A stretch of 22,514 nt of DNA from JADHUC01 sp964617665 (GTDB lineage: Bacteria > Planctomycetota > Planctomycetia > Pirellulales > Pirellulaceae), in NCBI GenBank assembly GCA_964617665.1, contig CAZUAH010000204.1, positions 1-22,514 on the forward strand. The letters are read 5' to 3'. A program made the position numbers and the translations under genes. Each line of letters opens with the position of its first letter. Positions within the stretch are counted from its first letter, which is position 1. The notes under the pieces are model-generated. The model was not told the origin of the DNA. It worked only from the letters and a program-made list of their open reading frames with translations, and made no database searches. Below are positions 15,033 to 21,667 of this stretch, piece by piece.

Positions 15033-16048
15033 GCCGTCCCTCCCTTCCGTTCGCTGTTGGTTTCAGCCTGAACGATTCGATCCGCTCGCCGGTACAAGGG
15101 GACTCGCAGGTTGCGAAGATAGGCTTTCAGGCAAGACGAGCCGCCTTCGTCTTTGATCGCCGAGAGTGTGCTGGCGAGTTCCCGCAGAGGGGCAACCTCA
15201 GCCTGAGCGTTGTTGGTCGCAATTTCCACCGCCCGAGCACTCATCGTAATCTGTTGTTCGGAATCCGCGCGTGCCGTGCTGATGTCGGCAGCAACCTGAT
15301 TACGCGTGCTGTTGATGGCCGACAACGCGCGGTCCACCTCGCGCGGCGGGTCGATCTCCGTAATCAACGCCGCGTCCAGCTCGATGCCGTAACGACCCGT
15401 GGTCGAGCGGCATTGTTCTTCCATGTATTGGTTGATCAGCGGCAGGTTCTTACGAAGGTCGTTAATCGAGACCCCCTCGGAAAGCTCGACCGCGCTGCTC
15501 TGAACGCCAGTTTCTTCGCCCTCCTGGATCTCGGCTTCTGCCAGCAGATTCTGCCCTTTCGGGTCAACAAAATTCGCAATTCGTTCTCGCAATACCGAAA
15601 CGAAGTATCCCATGACGTGTTCGAGCGGGCTGCGCACACCAAACAGAAATGCGTACAGGTTGTTTTCGCTGATTCGATATCGGATCTGCCCGTTCACACC
15701 CGTTGTCAGGTTGTCTTTGGTAACCGCTTCGATCGTATCCTGAGCCTTGGAAGGATCCCACGACAAATCGACCGCCTGCGTCGCCACACTGACCTTGTGG
15801 ATCTTCTGCCAGGGCAGTTTGAAGTACGGCCCGCCGGGCCCGACAACTCGGACTTGCGGATACTCGTAGCGCTCCCTTTCGTCACCTGTCAGTGGCGGAG
15901 GCGGCGCCTTCTCCTGCAGCTTCTGAACTGCTCCAAAACTCGTGACGACGGCCCGCTGGTCCGGGCGCACCGTATAGAGGCACCCGATCAGAACGCGGAC
16001 GACCGCGAACGCCAGAACCCCTAAGAGAAAGCCGATGATGATCATCAT
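15029..16048 (-). CDS. SPFH/Band-7 (HflK/stomatin-like) membrane protein
   Basis: A 339-residue protein. Residues 1-24 form a membrane helix (MMIIIGFLLGVLAFAVVRVL). The Band-7 domain opens with YTVRPDQRAVVTSFGAV (HflK-like pattern), continues with GGPYFKLPWQKIHKVSVATQ and LTTGVNGQIRYRI, and ends in a long helical region with RNQVAADISTARADSEQQI. A Pro-rich loop (KAPPPPLTG) is inserted after the first strands. The start was set at ATG 16048 because GGAGG lies 6 nt upstream and the membrane helix begins at once. The frame is open to 16255, but those 69 extra residues are not hydrophobic and have no such site. First gene of the SPFH pair, overlapping the second by 4 nt. Any partner protease is not in the window. 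Confidence 0.88.
   Translation of the reverse strand: MMIIIGFLLGVLAFAVVRVLIGCLYTVRPDQRAVVTSFGAVQKLQEKAPPPPLTGDERERYEYPQVRVVGPGGPYFKLPWQKIHKVSVATQAVDLSWDPSKAQDTIEAVTKDNLTTGVNGQIRYRISENNLYAFLFGVRSPLEHVMGYFVSVLRERIANFVDPKGQNLLAEAEIQEGEETGVQSSAVELSEGVSINDLRKNLPLINQYMEEQCRSTTGRYGIELDAALITEIDPPREVDRALSAINSTRNQVAADISTARADSEQQITMSARAVEIATNNAQAEVAPLRELASTLSAIKDEGGSSCLKAYLRNLRVPLYRRADRIVQAETNSERKGGTA
15038..15044 (-). promoter_or_regulatory. Shine-Dalgarno of the second SPFH gene
   Basis: Minus-strand GGGAGGG, within the 3' end of the first SPFH gene and 5 nt before the overlapping ATG. It gives the second gene its own strong initiation as well as coupling. Confidence 0.7.
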
Positions 16049-16054
16049 TGATTG

Positions 16055-16059
16055 CCTCC
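16055..16059 (-). promoter_or_regulatory. Shine-Dalgarno that fixes the start of the first SPFH gene
   Basis: Minus-strand GGAGG with 6-nt spacing to ATG 16048. It decides against the longer open frame reaching 16255. Confidence 0.75.
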
Positions 16060-16431
16060 AAGGTGATTTCACCAGTAAGCTGTAATCGAACAGGTTCGCA
16101 ACACCGCGATCATATCGATGCGACGGTCCGAATGCACCCCACCGCCCCTTGCTTTGATCGCCACTCGGCCAAACGAAGTAGTCTATCGGAGAAGTGAGTC
16201 CTGAATCGCATTCTGTAGTGTGCCGTAACGGCGACCCGTTGGCAATCAAGTCCATGAGCCACCGGTCCCCACGTTCGAGGACCGTCCGAGCCGTTCAGCG
16301 AACGGGAACGTGACTTTCCGGCTCGCTGTTCCAGCAAAGTCCTTATCTCGCCGCGTCTTCCCTTGTTCATGTTCTCTTCCACTGGCCACCCCCTGGGTTC
16401 GCCCCTGCGTGTGCCGTGTCATGATCGACGA

Positions 16432-16450
16432 TTCAGACGCACCGTCTGAA
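16432..16450. repeat. Perfect 8-bp hairpin with a 3-nt loop
   Basis: TTCAGACG-CAC-CGTCTGAA. It lies 384 nt before the SPFH operon start codon on the minus strand. No T-run follows, so an operator or RNA structure is more likely than a terminator. Confidence 0.5.
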
Positions 16451-16648
16451 GTTAGACCGTTGAGTTATGTGCCTCGAGTGATAATTCTCATCGGCATCAC
16501 GAGCCGAAATTGTCCCTTGCAAGTGATTCGCGATCGAGGGTGTGATCTTGTGGTCCGACCCTTCGAATCCGGCGTGTCGTGTCGCTAAGGCCCTTTCCCT
16601 TATGCCTCTTGCGTTGTGTCCCAACAAGGTGTCGCCACCCCTCCGGCT

Positions 16649-16672
16649 GCTTGCCGCTGAGATGGACGGGGG
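16649..16672 (+). repeat. Intergenic repeat element B, copy 2
   Basis: 24 nt identical to 13913-13936. It lies upstream of the SPFH operon in the same orientation as copy 1; here B precedes A, whereas A precedes B in the other intergenic region. Confidence 0.85.
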
Positions 16673-16802
16673 CATGTCGGCCGTCGGCTCAACTGACTCA
16701 TGACACGCCCTCCGGGTGCACTTCGGGGCTGACAGGTCAGGAAGCGATTGTCATCATTTCGACCACGCATTCCGAGGCCACCTCGGCAGGTTGGCAAATT
16801 GC

Positions 16803-16841
16803 CGTTTCCTACCTCGGTCGTGAACACCGACGCGCGCAAGC
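16803..16841 (+). repeat. Intergenic repeat element A, copy 2
   Basis: Matches 13722-13760, with 28 consecutive identical nucleotides at 16814-16841. Directly after it, CCACG-GGCCTTT-CGTGG (16841-16857) can form a small hairpin that copy 1 lacks. Confidence 0.85.
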
Positions 16842-16900
16842 CACGGGCCTTTCGTGGCAGAGGTGGGGTCGACCTGTGCTCGCTGTGAAAGGACGTTTTC

Positions 16901-16927
16901 GCGCACGGGCGGATGTGGCCCGTGCGC
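16901..16927. repeat. Perfect 10-bp GC-rich hairpin
   Basis: GCGCACGGGC and GCCCGTGCGC enclose the 7-nt loop GGATGTG. It is the strongest short hairpin in the window, 60 nt after element A. The sequence behind it is GC-rich with no T-run, which argues against an intrinsic terminator. Confidence 0.65.
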
Positions 16928-17255
16928 CTTCGCCGGCTGCGTTTCGTTGCCAAGAGGGGGGCCACCGTGCGCGGAGAAACGGCCAACGATAGGGATTTCC
17001 GTACTCACATTGACGATGAGCCATTGCGACTTTGGCAATCTCCAAAACTAGACTGCTGACTGCATAGCGACCTCTTCCAGCGGAAGAACAGATCTTGGTC
17101 TGGACAATTAGGGCTTAGTTCATCAACATGGGGGTGTAGGTTTGTGTTCCTAGTGATGAGGTCGTTGGATACTCCGGTCCACGTCACCTCCAAACCACGC
17201 CGTTTCCCCCGCCACAATCCCGCCAGCATTTCTGATGCTTGCAGCCTCTTGAATC

Positions 17256-17259
17256 AGGG
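17256..17259 (+). promoter_or_regulatory. Shine-Dalgarno of the large secreted-protein gene
   Basis: AGGG, 8 nt before ATG 17268. It favours this start over the in-frame GTG at 17259, and places the signal peptide at the very N-terminus. Confidence 0.55.
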
Positions 17260-17267
17260 TGCTTCAG

Positions 17268-20200
17268 ATGAAGACATGTTTGATTTTTGGTACTCTCGCC
17301 GTGCTCTTTCTGTCAGCCACTTCTCTCTGCGTTGCTCAGGGACCGGAGGAAAACGATGGAATCCTTAACGGCCCTCTGAACGACCCGAACTTGGGGCATC
17401 GAGCCAACGGCGAGGGCAATCAGGAGTCGCTTCGTTTAGCCATCGAACACTTGATCAGCACGTATGGTGACAATTACCCCAAGGGCGAAGAATTCCTCAA
17501 TCGTTTGGAAGAGCTGGAGGATCCCAACTCCGACGAGTTCAAGGCGTTGAAGCGCGAAGCATTGCTGGTCGCCAACCCGGCGATCGACTTCGATCGTGTC
17601 CTTGTCGTGCGAGCCCTCAAGGGTGGCAAAAGGTATTCGGCCAACTGGCAGACACGAACATCGTGTGGCGGCGAGTCGCGCATCCTGTCCGAACGGGACG
17701 TGCTGGAAGTGCTGGCGCAACTCCGAAGCGAGGACCGAACGCTCAAAGAAACCTACAACCGTTACAACAAGGTGAAAAAGGCGGCCGACCGTCTGAAAAA
17801 GACACTTGAGAAATCGAGCGCTTACCGCAAAAAGAAAGACAAAGCGAGAAAGAAAGCCATGATGGATGCGATCACCGAGATCGCGGAGTCAGAGAAACTC
17901 AGAGAGGAACTCCACGCACTAGGGTTGAAGTATCCCGCATACACGGACATCTACCAGCGCTGGCAAGACAAAGACGAGGTGCCCAACTATGAGGATGAAC
18001 TGGTCGCGCTATCCATGGCCGGCGATGGGAAGACGACACCCGTCTACAAACCCTCCGACGGCGAGTTCATCGGCGATATTGACCTGCACTTTGGCGCCGA
18101 CAAGTTGCTCTTCTCCTCATTCCGCGACAAAGGGGAATTGTGCGAAGCCTGTGGCACGGGAAACGGCTACGCTGTCTTTGAATTGAAGATCGATCCGAAA
18201 ACCGCCCAGTCGCACGGCGAACCCCAGGTGTTGTCGCCGGACATGGGACAAGATGTCGACTGCTACGACGCCTGCTACCTACCAGACGGGCGCGTTGTTT
18301 TCGCCTCGACCGCAGCCTATGAAGGCGTGCCTTGTGTCGGTGGCAAATCCTACGTGGCAAACCTGTATCGCATGAACAACGATGGCACCGACGTCCGCCG
18401 TTTGACCTTCGATCAGGACGCCAGTTGGCATCCCTCGGTGATGGAAAACGGTCGCGTCATGTTCACGCGTTGGGAGTACACCGATTCGGCCCACTATTTC
18501 AGTCGCGTTTTGATGCACATGAATCCCGACGGGACCGATCAGAAAGCGTTTTACGGCAGTAACTCGTATTGGCCAAACAGCATGTTCTACGCTCGGCAGA
18601 TTCCCAGCAAACCGAACATGTTCGTTTGCACAATCACCGGACACCATAGTAACGCCAAGGGCGGCGCGCTCTGCCTGTTTGACGTCTCCCGAGGGCGCCA
18701 CGAGGCCGACGGCGCTGTCCAGTTCCTTGCCGGACGCGGCAAGACGGTGCACCCGCTGGTGATCGACCGTTTGCACTCCGCCTACAGCCCCATGTTCTAC
18801 AACCCCTATCCGATCGACGAAGACTTCTTCTTGGCGACGACGGGAGGCCGGGTCTATCTGCTCGACGTCTTCGACAACATTATCTGCTTGAATGCGGATG
18901 ACGACCGAGCCCAGTATTACGAACCCGTTCCCCTGCGAAAGACGAAAGTTCCGTTTGTCCGTCGCGACATGGTCCGCCCCGGTGAAAAGGAAGCGACCGT
19001 CTTGATCAGCGATATCTATGAAGGTCCCGGCCTGCGAGGCGTGCCGCGCGGCACAGCCAAGGAGCTGCGAGTATACCGCTACGAGTATGGCCCTCGGCAC
19101 AAAGGCGGACACTACTCGATGGGCATGGAGTCCGGTTGGGACGCCAAGCAAGTCCTGGGAACTGTTCCGGTCGAGGACGACGGGTCGGTTGGCTTCCGCG
19201 TGCCCGCGAATACCCCGTTTGCCATGCAGCCACTCGACGCGGAAGGCAAGGCACTGCAACTGATGCGGAGTTGGACTGTGGTGATGCCCGGCGAAACGCT
19301 CACCTGCCTAGGTTGCCACGAAAGTCCGAACATGCCGCCGCCCACCCACGCCAGCAAGGCGATGTACCGACCGCCCAGCGAGATTGAGCCGTTCCACGGT
19401 TCAACTCGTGGCTTCAGTTTCGAGCGTGAGATTCAGCCGATCCTCGACCAGTACTGTATTGGTTGTCATGATGGCGCGAATGACACCGCCAGTCTCGACG
19501 CCAAGGGTATCGAGGTCGCTGATCGCATTGTTGGCACCGGCGCCAACACGGGCAAGAAATTTCGCGAAGTAGGCATCCCCGACCTGTCCAATCCCCAATC
19601 AGCTCACACGAGTCTGCATCCTTACGTAAGGCGCAACGGCCCCGAGGGCGATTATCATTTGCTCACGCCGCTCGAATTCCATGTGGATACCAGCGAGCTG
19701 ACGCAGATGCTGAAGAAGGGACATCACAATGTGAAGCTCGACGAGGATTCGTGGAAGAAGCTCTACACCTGGATGGATTTGAATGCCCCCTACCACGGCA
19801 CGTGGACGGAGGCGGGCGCAAGTCCGGAGATTTTGCAGCGTCGATTGGATTTGAGGAAGCTCTACGCCTTTGATGACTACAATCCCGAGGAAATCGTCAA
19901 TCCGTATGCGAGATTAGACAACTTCGTGATGCCCGAATCGCTCAAGCAGCAAGTCGTGCCCAGTCAGAAGCCGCTTGTCAAAAACTACAAACCGGGCGAT
20001 GAGGAATTGGATCTGGGTGACGGGGTCACCATGAAAGTGGTTAACATCCCCGCCGGCGAGTTCTCGATGGGCAGCAACGACGAAACGCCGGTCGAACAAC
20101 CGGTCAGTCGCGTGAGAATTGACAAAGGCTTCTTGATGGGCGCTACGGAGGTGACCTTGGAACAGTACCGCCAATTCGATCCCGATTATCTCAACGGCGT

Positions 20201-20822
20201 GTACGACATGCACTACAAAGACCAGGTAAAGCGCGGCTACTACATGAACGACATGAAATTTCCGGTCATTCGTGTGAGTTGGCAGCAAGCGTTCGCGTTC
20301 TGCGACTGGCTTTCCAAGAAGACGGGCAAGAAGGTTGCGTTGCCGACCGAGGCCCAATGGGAATGGGCCTGCCGAGCGGGGACCGCCACGCCCCTATCGT
20401 TCGGCAGTTTGGACACCGACTTCTCGAAGCACGCCAACTTCGCCGACATCACGGTCAAACAGATGGCTGTCCGCGGCGTGAATCCCAAACCCATTGATAA
20501 TCCGGACCATACCGTGGACTTCGAACTCAAGGACCCACGGTTCGACGACGGCGCCCTGCACCTGGCCGAAGTGGGCAGTTACCAGCCCAACGCGTGGGGA
20601 CTGTACGACATGCACGGCAACGCGGCGGAGTGGACTTGCTCGGACTACAGGCCGTATCCCTACAAGGATTCTGACGGCCGAAACGGAGGCGGTGCTGAAG
20701 ACAAAGTCCTCCGAGGCGGTTCGTGGCACGATCGTCCGTTCCGCTCGACGTCTAGCTACCGTCTCGGCTACCCGGTCTGGCAACAGGTCTACCACGCCGG
20801 CTTTCGGGTGATCGTCGAGTAG
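17268..20822 (+). CDS. Large secreted fusion: HzsA-like/propeller region, two CxxCH heme motifs, FGE-like domain
   Basis: A 1184-residue exported protein. Residues 1-24 are a signal peptide (hydrophobic core, then SLCVAQ). Residues 25-145 contain VANPAIDFDRVLVVRA, which resembles the N-terminal part of hydrazine-synthase-alpha-like proteins. A Lys-rich coiled coil follows (about 150-220). Residues about 255-640 look like a TolB/PD40-type beta-propeller (LYRMNNDGTDVRRLTFD, then MHMNPDGTDQKAF). Two c-type heme motifs follow: CLGCHE (Cys680, 683, His684) and CIGCHD (Cys730, 733, His734). The C-terminus (about 915-1184) is a formylglycine-generating-enzyme-like (SUMF1/FGE-sulfatase) domain: IPAGEFSMGSND, LPTEAQWEWACRAGT, LYDMHGNAAEW, VLRGGSWHD and YHAGFRVI. 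The two Cys of true FGE after RGGS are absent (RGGSW at 1149-1153, then no Cys), so formylglycine formation is unlikely. Probable role: periplasmic or surface redox or binding protein; substrate unknown. Confidence 0.87.
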   Translation: MKTCLIFGTLAVLFLSATSLCVAQGPEENDGILNGPLNDPNLGHRANGEGNQESLRLAIEHLISTYGDNYPKGEEFLNRLEELEDPNSDEFKALKREALLVANPAIDFDRVLVVRALKGGKRYSANWQTRTSCGGESRILSERDVLEVLAQLRSEDRTLKETYNRYNKVKKAADRLKKTLEKSSAYRKKKDKARKKAMMDAITEIAESEKLREELHALGLKYPAYTDIYQRWQDKDEVPNYEDELVALSMAGDGKTTPVYKPSDGEFIGDIDLHFGADKLLFSSFRDKGELCEACGTGNGYAVFELKIDPKTAQSHGEPQVLSPDMGQDVDCYDACYLPDGRVVFASTAAYEGVPCVGGKSYVANLYRMNNDGTDVRRLTFDQDASWHPSVMENGRVMFTRWEYTDSAHYFSRVLMHMNPDGTDQKAFYGSNSYWPNSMFYARQIPSKPNMFVCTITGHHSNAKGGALCLFDVSRGRHEADGAVQFLAGRGKTVHPLVIDRLHSAYSPMFYNPYPIDEDFFLATTGGRVYLLDVFDNIICLNADDDRAQYYEPVPLRKTKVPFVRRDMVRPGEKEATVLISDIYEGPGLRGVPRGTAKELRVYRYEYGPRHKGGHYSMGMESGWDAKQVLGTVPVEDDGSVGFRVPANTPFAMQPLDAEGKALQLMRSWTVVMPGETLTCLGCHESPNMPPPTHASKAMYRPPSEIEPFHGSTRGFSFEREIQPILDQYCIGCHDGANDTASLDAKGIEVADRIVGTGANTGKKFREVGIPDLSNPQSAHTSLHPYVRRNGPEGDYHLLTPLEFHVDTSELTQMLKKGHHNVKLDEDSWKKLYTWMDLNAPYHGTWTEAGASPEILQRRLDLRKLYAFDDYNPEEIVNPYARLDNFVMPESLKQQVVPSQKPLVKNYKPGDEELDLGDGVTMKVVNIPAGEFSMGSNDETPVEQPVSRVRIDKGFLMGATEVTLEQYRQFDPDYLNGVYDMHYKDQVKRGYYMNDMKFPVIRVSWQQAFAFCDWLSKKTGKKVALPTEAQWEWACRAGTATPLSFGSLDTDFSKHANFADITVKQMAVRGVNPKPIDNPDHTVDFELKDPRFDDGALHLAEVGSYQPNAWGLYDMHGNAAEWTCSDYRPYPYKDSDGRNGGGAEDKVLRGGSWHDRPFRSTSSYRLGYPVWQQVYHAGFRVIVE

Positions 20823-20866
20823 CCGCCGAGCATTGCGCGACGTTGCTTCGACCTTGTTGCTGGCAC

Positions 20867-20896
20867 CTCTCAGTTGTGTGCTGAGAGCATGGTTTT
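20867..20896 (+). terminator. Candidate intrinsic terminator of the large secreted-protein gene
   Basis: CTCTCAG-TTGTGTG-CTGAGAG is a perfect 7-bp stem with a 7-nt loop, starting 45 nt after the stop. TTTT follows five nucleotides later. The stem is only moderately GC-rich and the T-run is short and displaced, so this is likely but not certain. Confidence 0.45.
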
Positions 20897-21141
20897 CGTT
20901 AATCCGCTGATTCTCACGTCCGTACAGTCTTTCTGCTGGACAGGTTGATCAGCGAAATGGGCCGTTCTGATTGTCACCTTGGTAAGGCTTACAATCTGGC
21001 AATTCTTGAGCGAAATCGGGGGAGACTACTCGCTCTGATGAGCGAATGCCCTTCTTAAGGGCGGCGTGTGTGTGCGTGGGCCAGTTCTGCGAATTGTCCT
21101 AGCTCGCTCGGGACTGACAGACCTCGGGCGCGTCCGCCCAG

Positions 21142-21157
21142 CCCAAACGCGTTTGGG
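21142..21157. repeat. Perfect 16-bp palindrome
   Basis: CCCAAACGCGTTTGGG, with no central spacer, resembles the operator of a dimeric DNA-binding protein. A small hairpin, GGGCG-CGTC-CGCCC (21126-21139), lies directly to its left. Confidence 0.55.
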
Positions 21158-21244
21158 GACGCACACCTCTGAGTTTCTTGACCGCCCAAGAAGTACAGAT
21201 GTCTGACGACACGCCTCGTGCTGTTGCTTGTTTGGCGCAAAGTG

Positions 21245-21265
21245 CAGAGGTGAGGCCTACCTCTG
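21245..21265. repeat. 7-bp inverted repeat (9 bp with flanking wobble)
   Basis: CAGAGGT and ACCTCTG around a 7-nt loop; the flanking bases add a G-T and a T-A pair. It lies in the non-coding stretch between convergent genes. Confidence 0.4.
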
Positions 21266-21667
21266 TACTCGGCAAGGTGCGCTAACGTGCGGCGGTGAAA
21301 TCGACCGACGCAGGTTATCAAGTTACGTTTCGTGCGTTCGGTCGCACCCACCGAGCACAAGTTGCCAAAGCGCAGCGGCCAGATCGACCGACGCGAAACA
21401 CATGGGCGAGATAAGAAGTCTCGGAACTCCACCGGTTTCGAGACGGCCGGTTGGCGCGAATATCGACCTCAGCGATAGTCAGTACGAGATGGCGGCCATG
21501 CCCTCTGCAGACGCGACCGTGGCTAACTCGTACCTAATCTCGGACACGCCATCAAAGGACGTTTGGTGAACCGGGCACCCGATCATCGCCTCGTACATCG
21601 GCTGCTGGAACAAGAAGTCGAAGATCGGCACACGCAATCATCCGAAGCTTCCATTCCCAACGGCCCC

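Larger units (their letters stand above)
16049..17267. other. 1.2-kb non-coding region with repeats and hairpins
   Basis: This stretch separates the divergent SPFH operon and the large secreted-protein gene. Promoters for both should lie here, but no convincing -35/-10 pair was recognised. It holds the second copies of elements A and B, an 8-bp hairpin (16432-16450) and a 10-bp hairpin (16901-16927). Open frames here, such as a minus-strand one at 16600-16986, are low-complexity and partly made of the repeats, so I call no gene. Confidence 0.6.
20823..21667. other. Hairpin-rich intergenic region, no supported gene
   Basis: 845 nt between convergent genes. After the terminator-like hairpin it holds stem-loops at 21030-21045, 21048-21062, 21126-21139, 21142-21157 and 21245-21265, and a 12-nt direct repeat ATCGACCGACGC at 21300-21311 and 21383-21394. 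Open frames at 21055-21432 (-) and 21228-21569 (+) have no domain, signal or ribosome-binding site, so I call no protein. Confidence 0.55.

Noticed and set aside
14112..16048. Naming the SPFH pair hflK and hflC
   Set aside because: Gene order and ATGA overlap fit, but the domains are diverged and no FtsH-linked context is visible, so the symbols would be over-assignment.
16049..16255. A 69-residue N-terminal extension of the first SPFH protein
   Set aside because: The extension has no hydrophobic segment or start signal, while a GGAGG and a membrane helix mark ATG 16048.
16400..16500. A tRNA-like impression from the minus strand (D-arm-like stretch and a 7-bp stem)
   Set aside because: No acceptor stem, no GTTC T-loop and no consistent spacing could be found.
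16600..16986. A minus-strand frame of 128 codons in the 1.2-kb gap, and a similar one at 13441-13758
   Set aside because: Both share a short similar peptide (RASVFTTE), but this comes from repeat element A read in the same frame. No start signal or domain exists, so these are repeat-derived frames rather than genes.
18279..19259. A 326-residue minus-strand frame opposite the large secreted protein
   Set aside because: The plus-strand frame holds the propeller repeats and signal peptide; the antisense frame has no recognisable domain.
17268..20822. Hydrazine synthase alpha subunit of anammox
   Set aside because: The similarity covers only part of the protein, the C-terminus is an FGE-like domain, and no HzsB, HzsC or other anammox gene is nearby.
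20031..20822. True formylglycine-generating enzyme acting on sulfatases
   Set aside because: The catalytic cysteine pair after RGGS is missing and no sulfatase gene is in the window.
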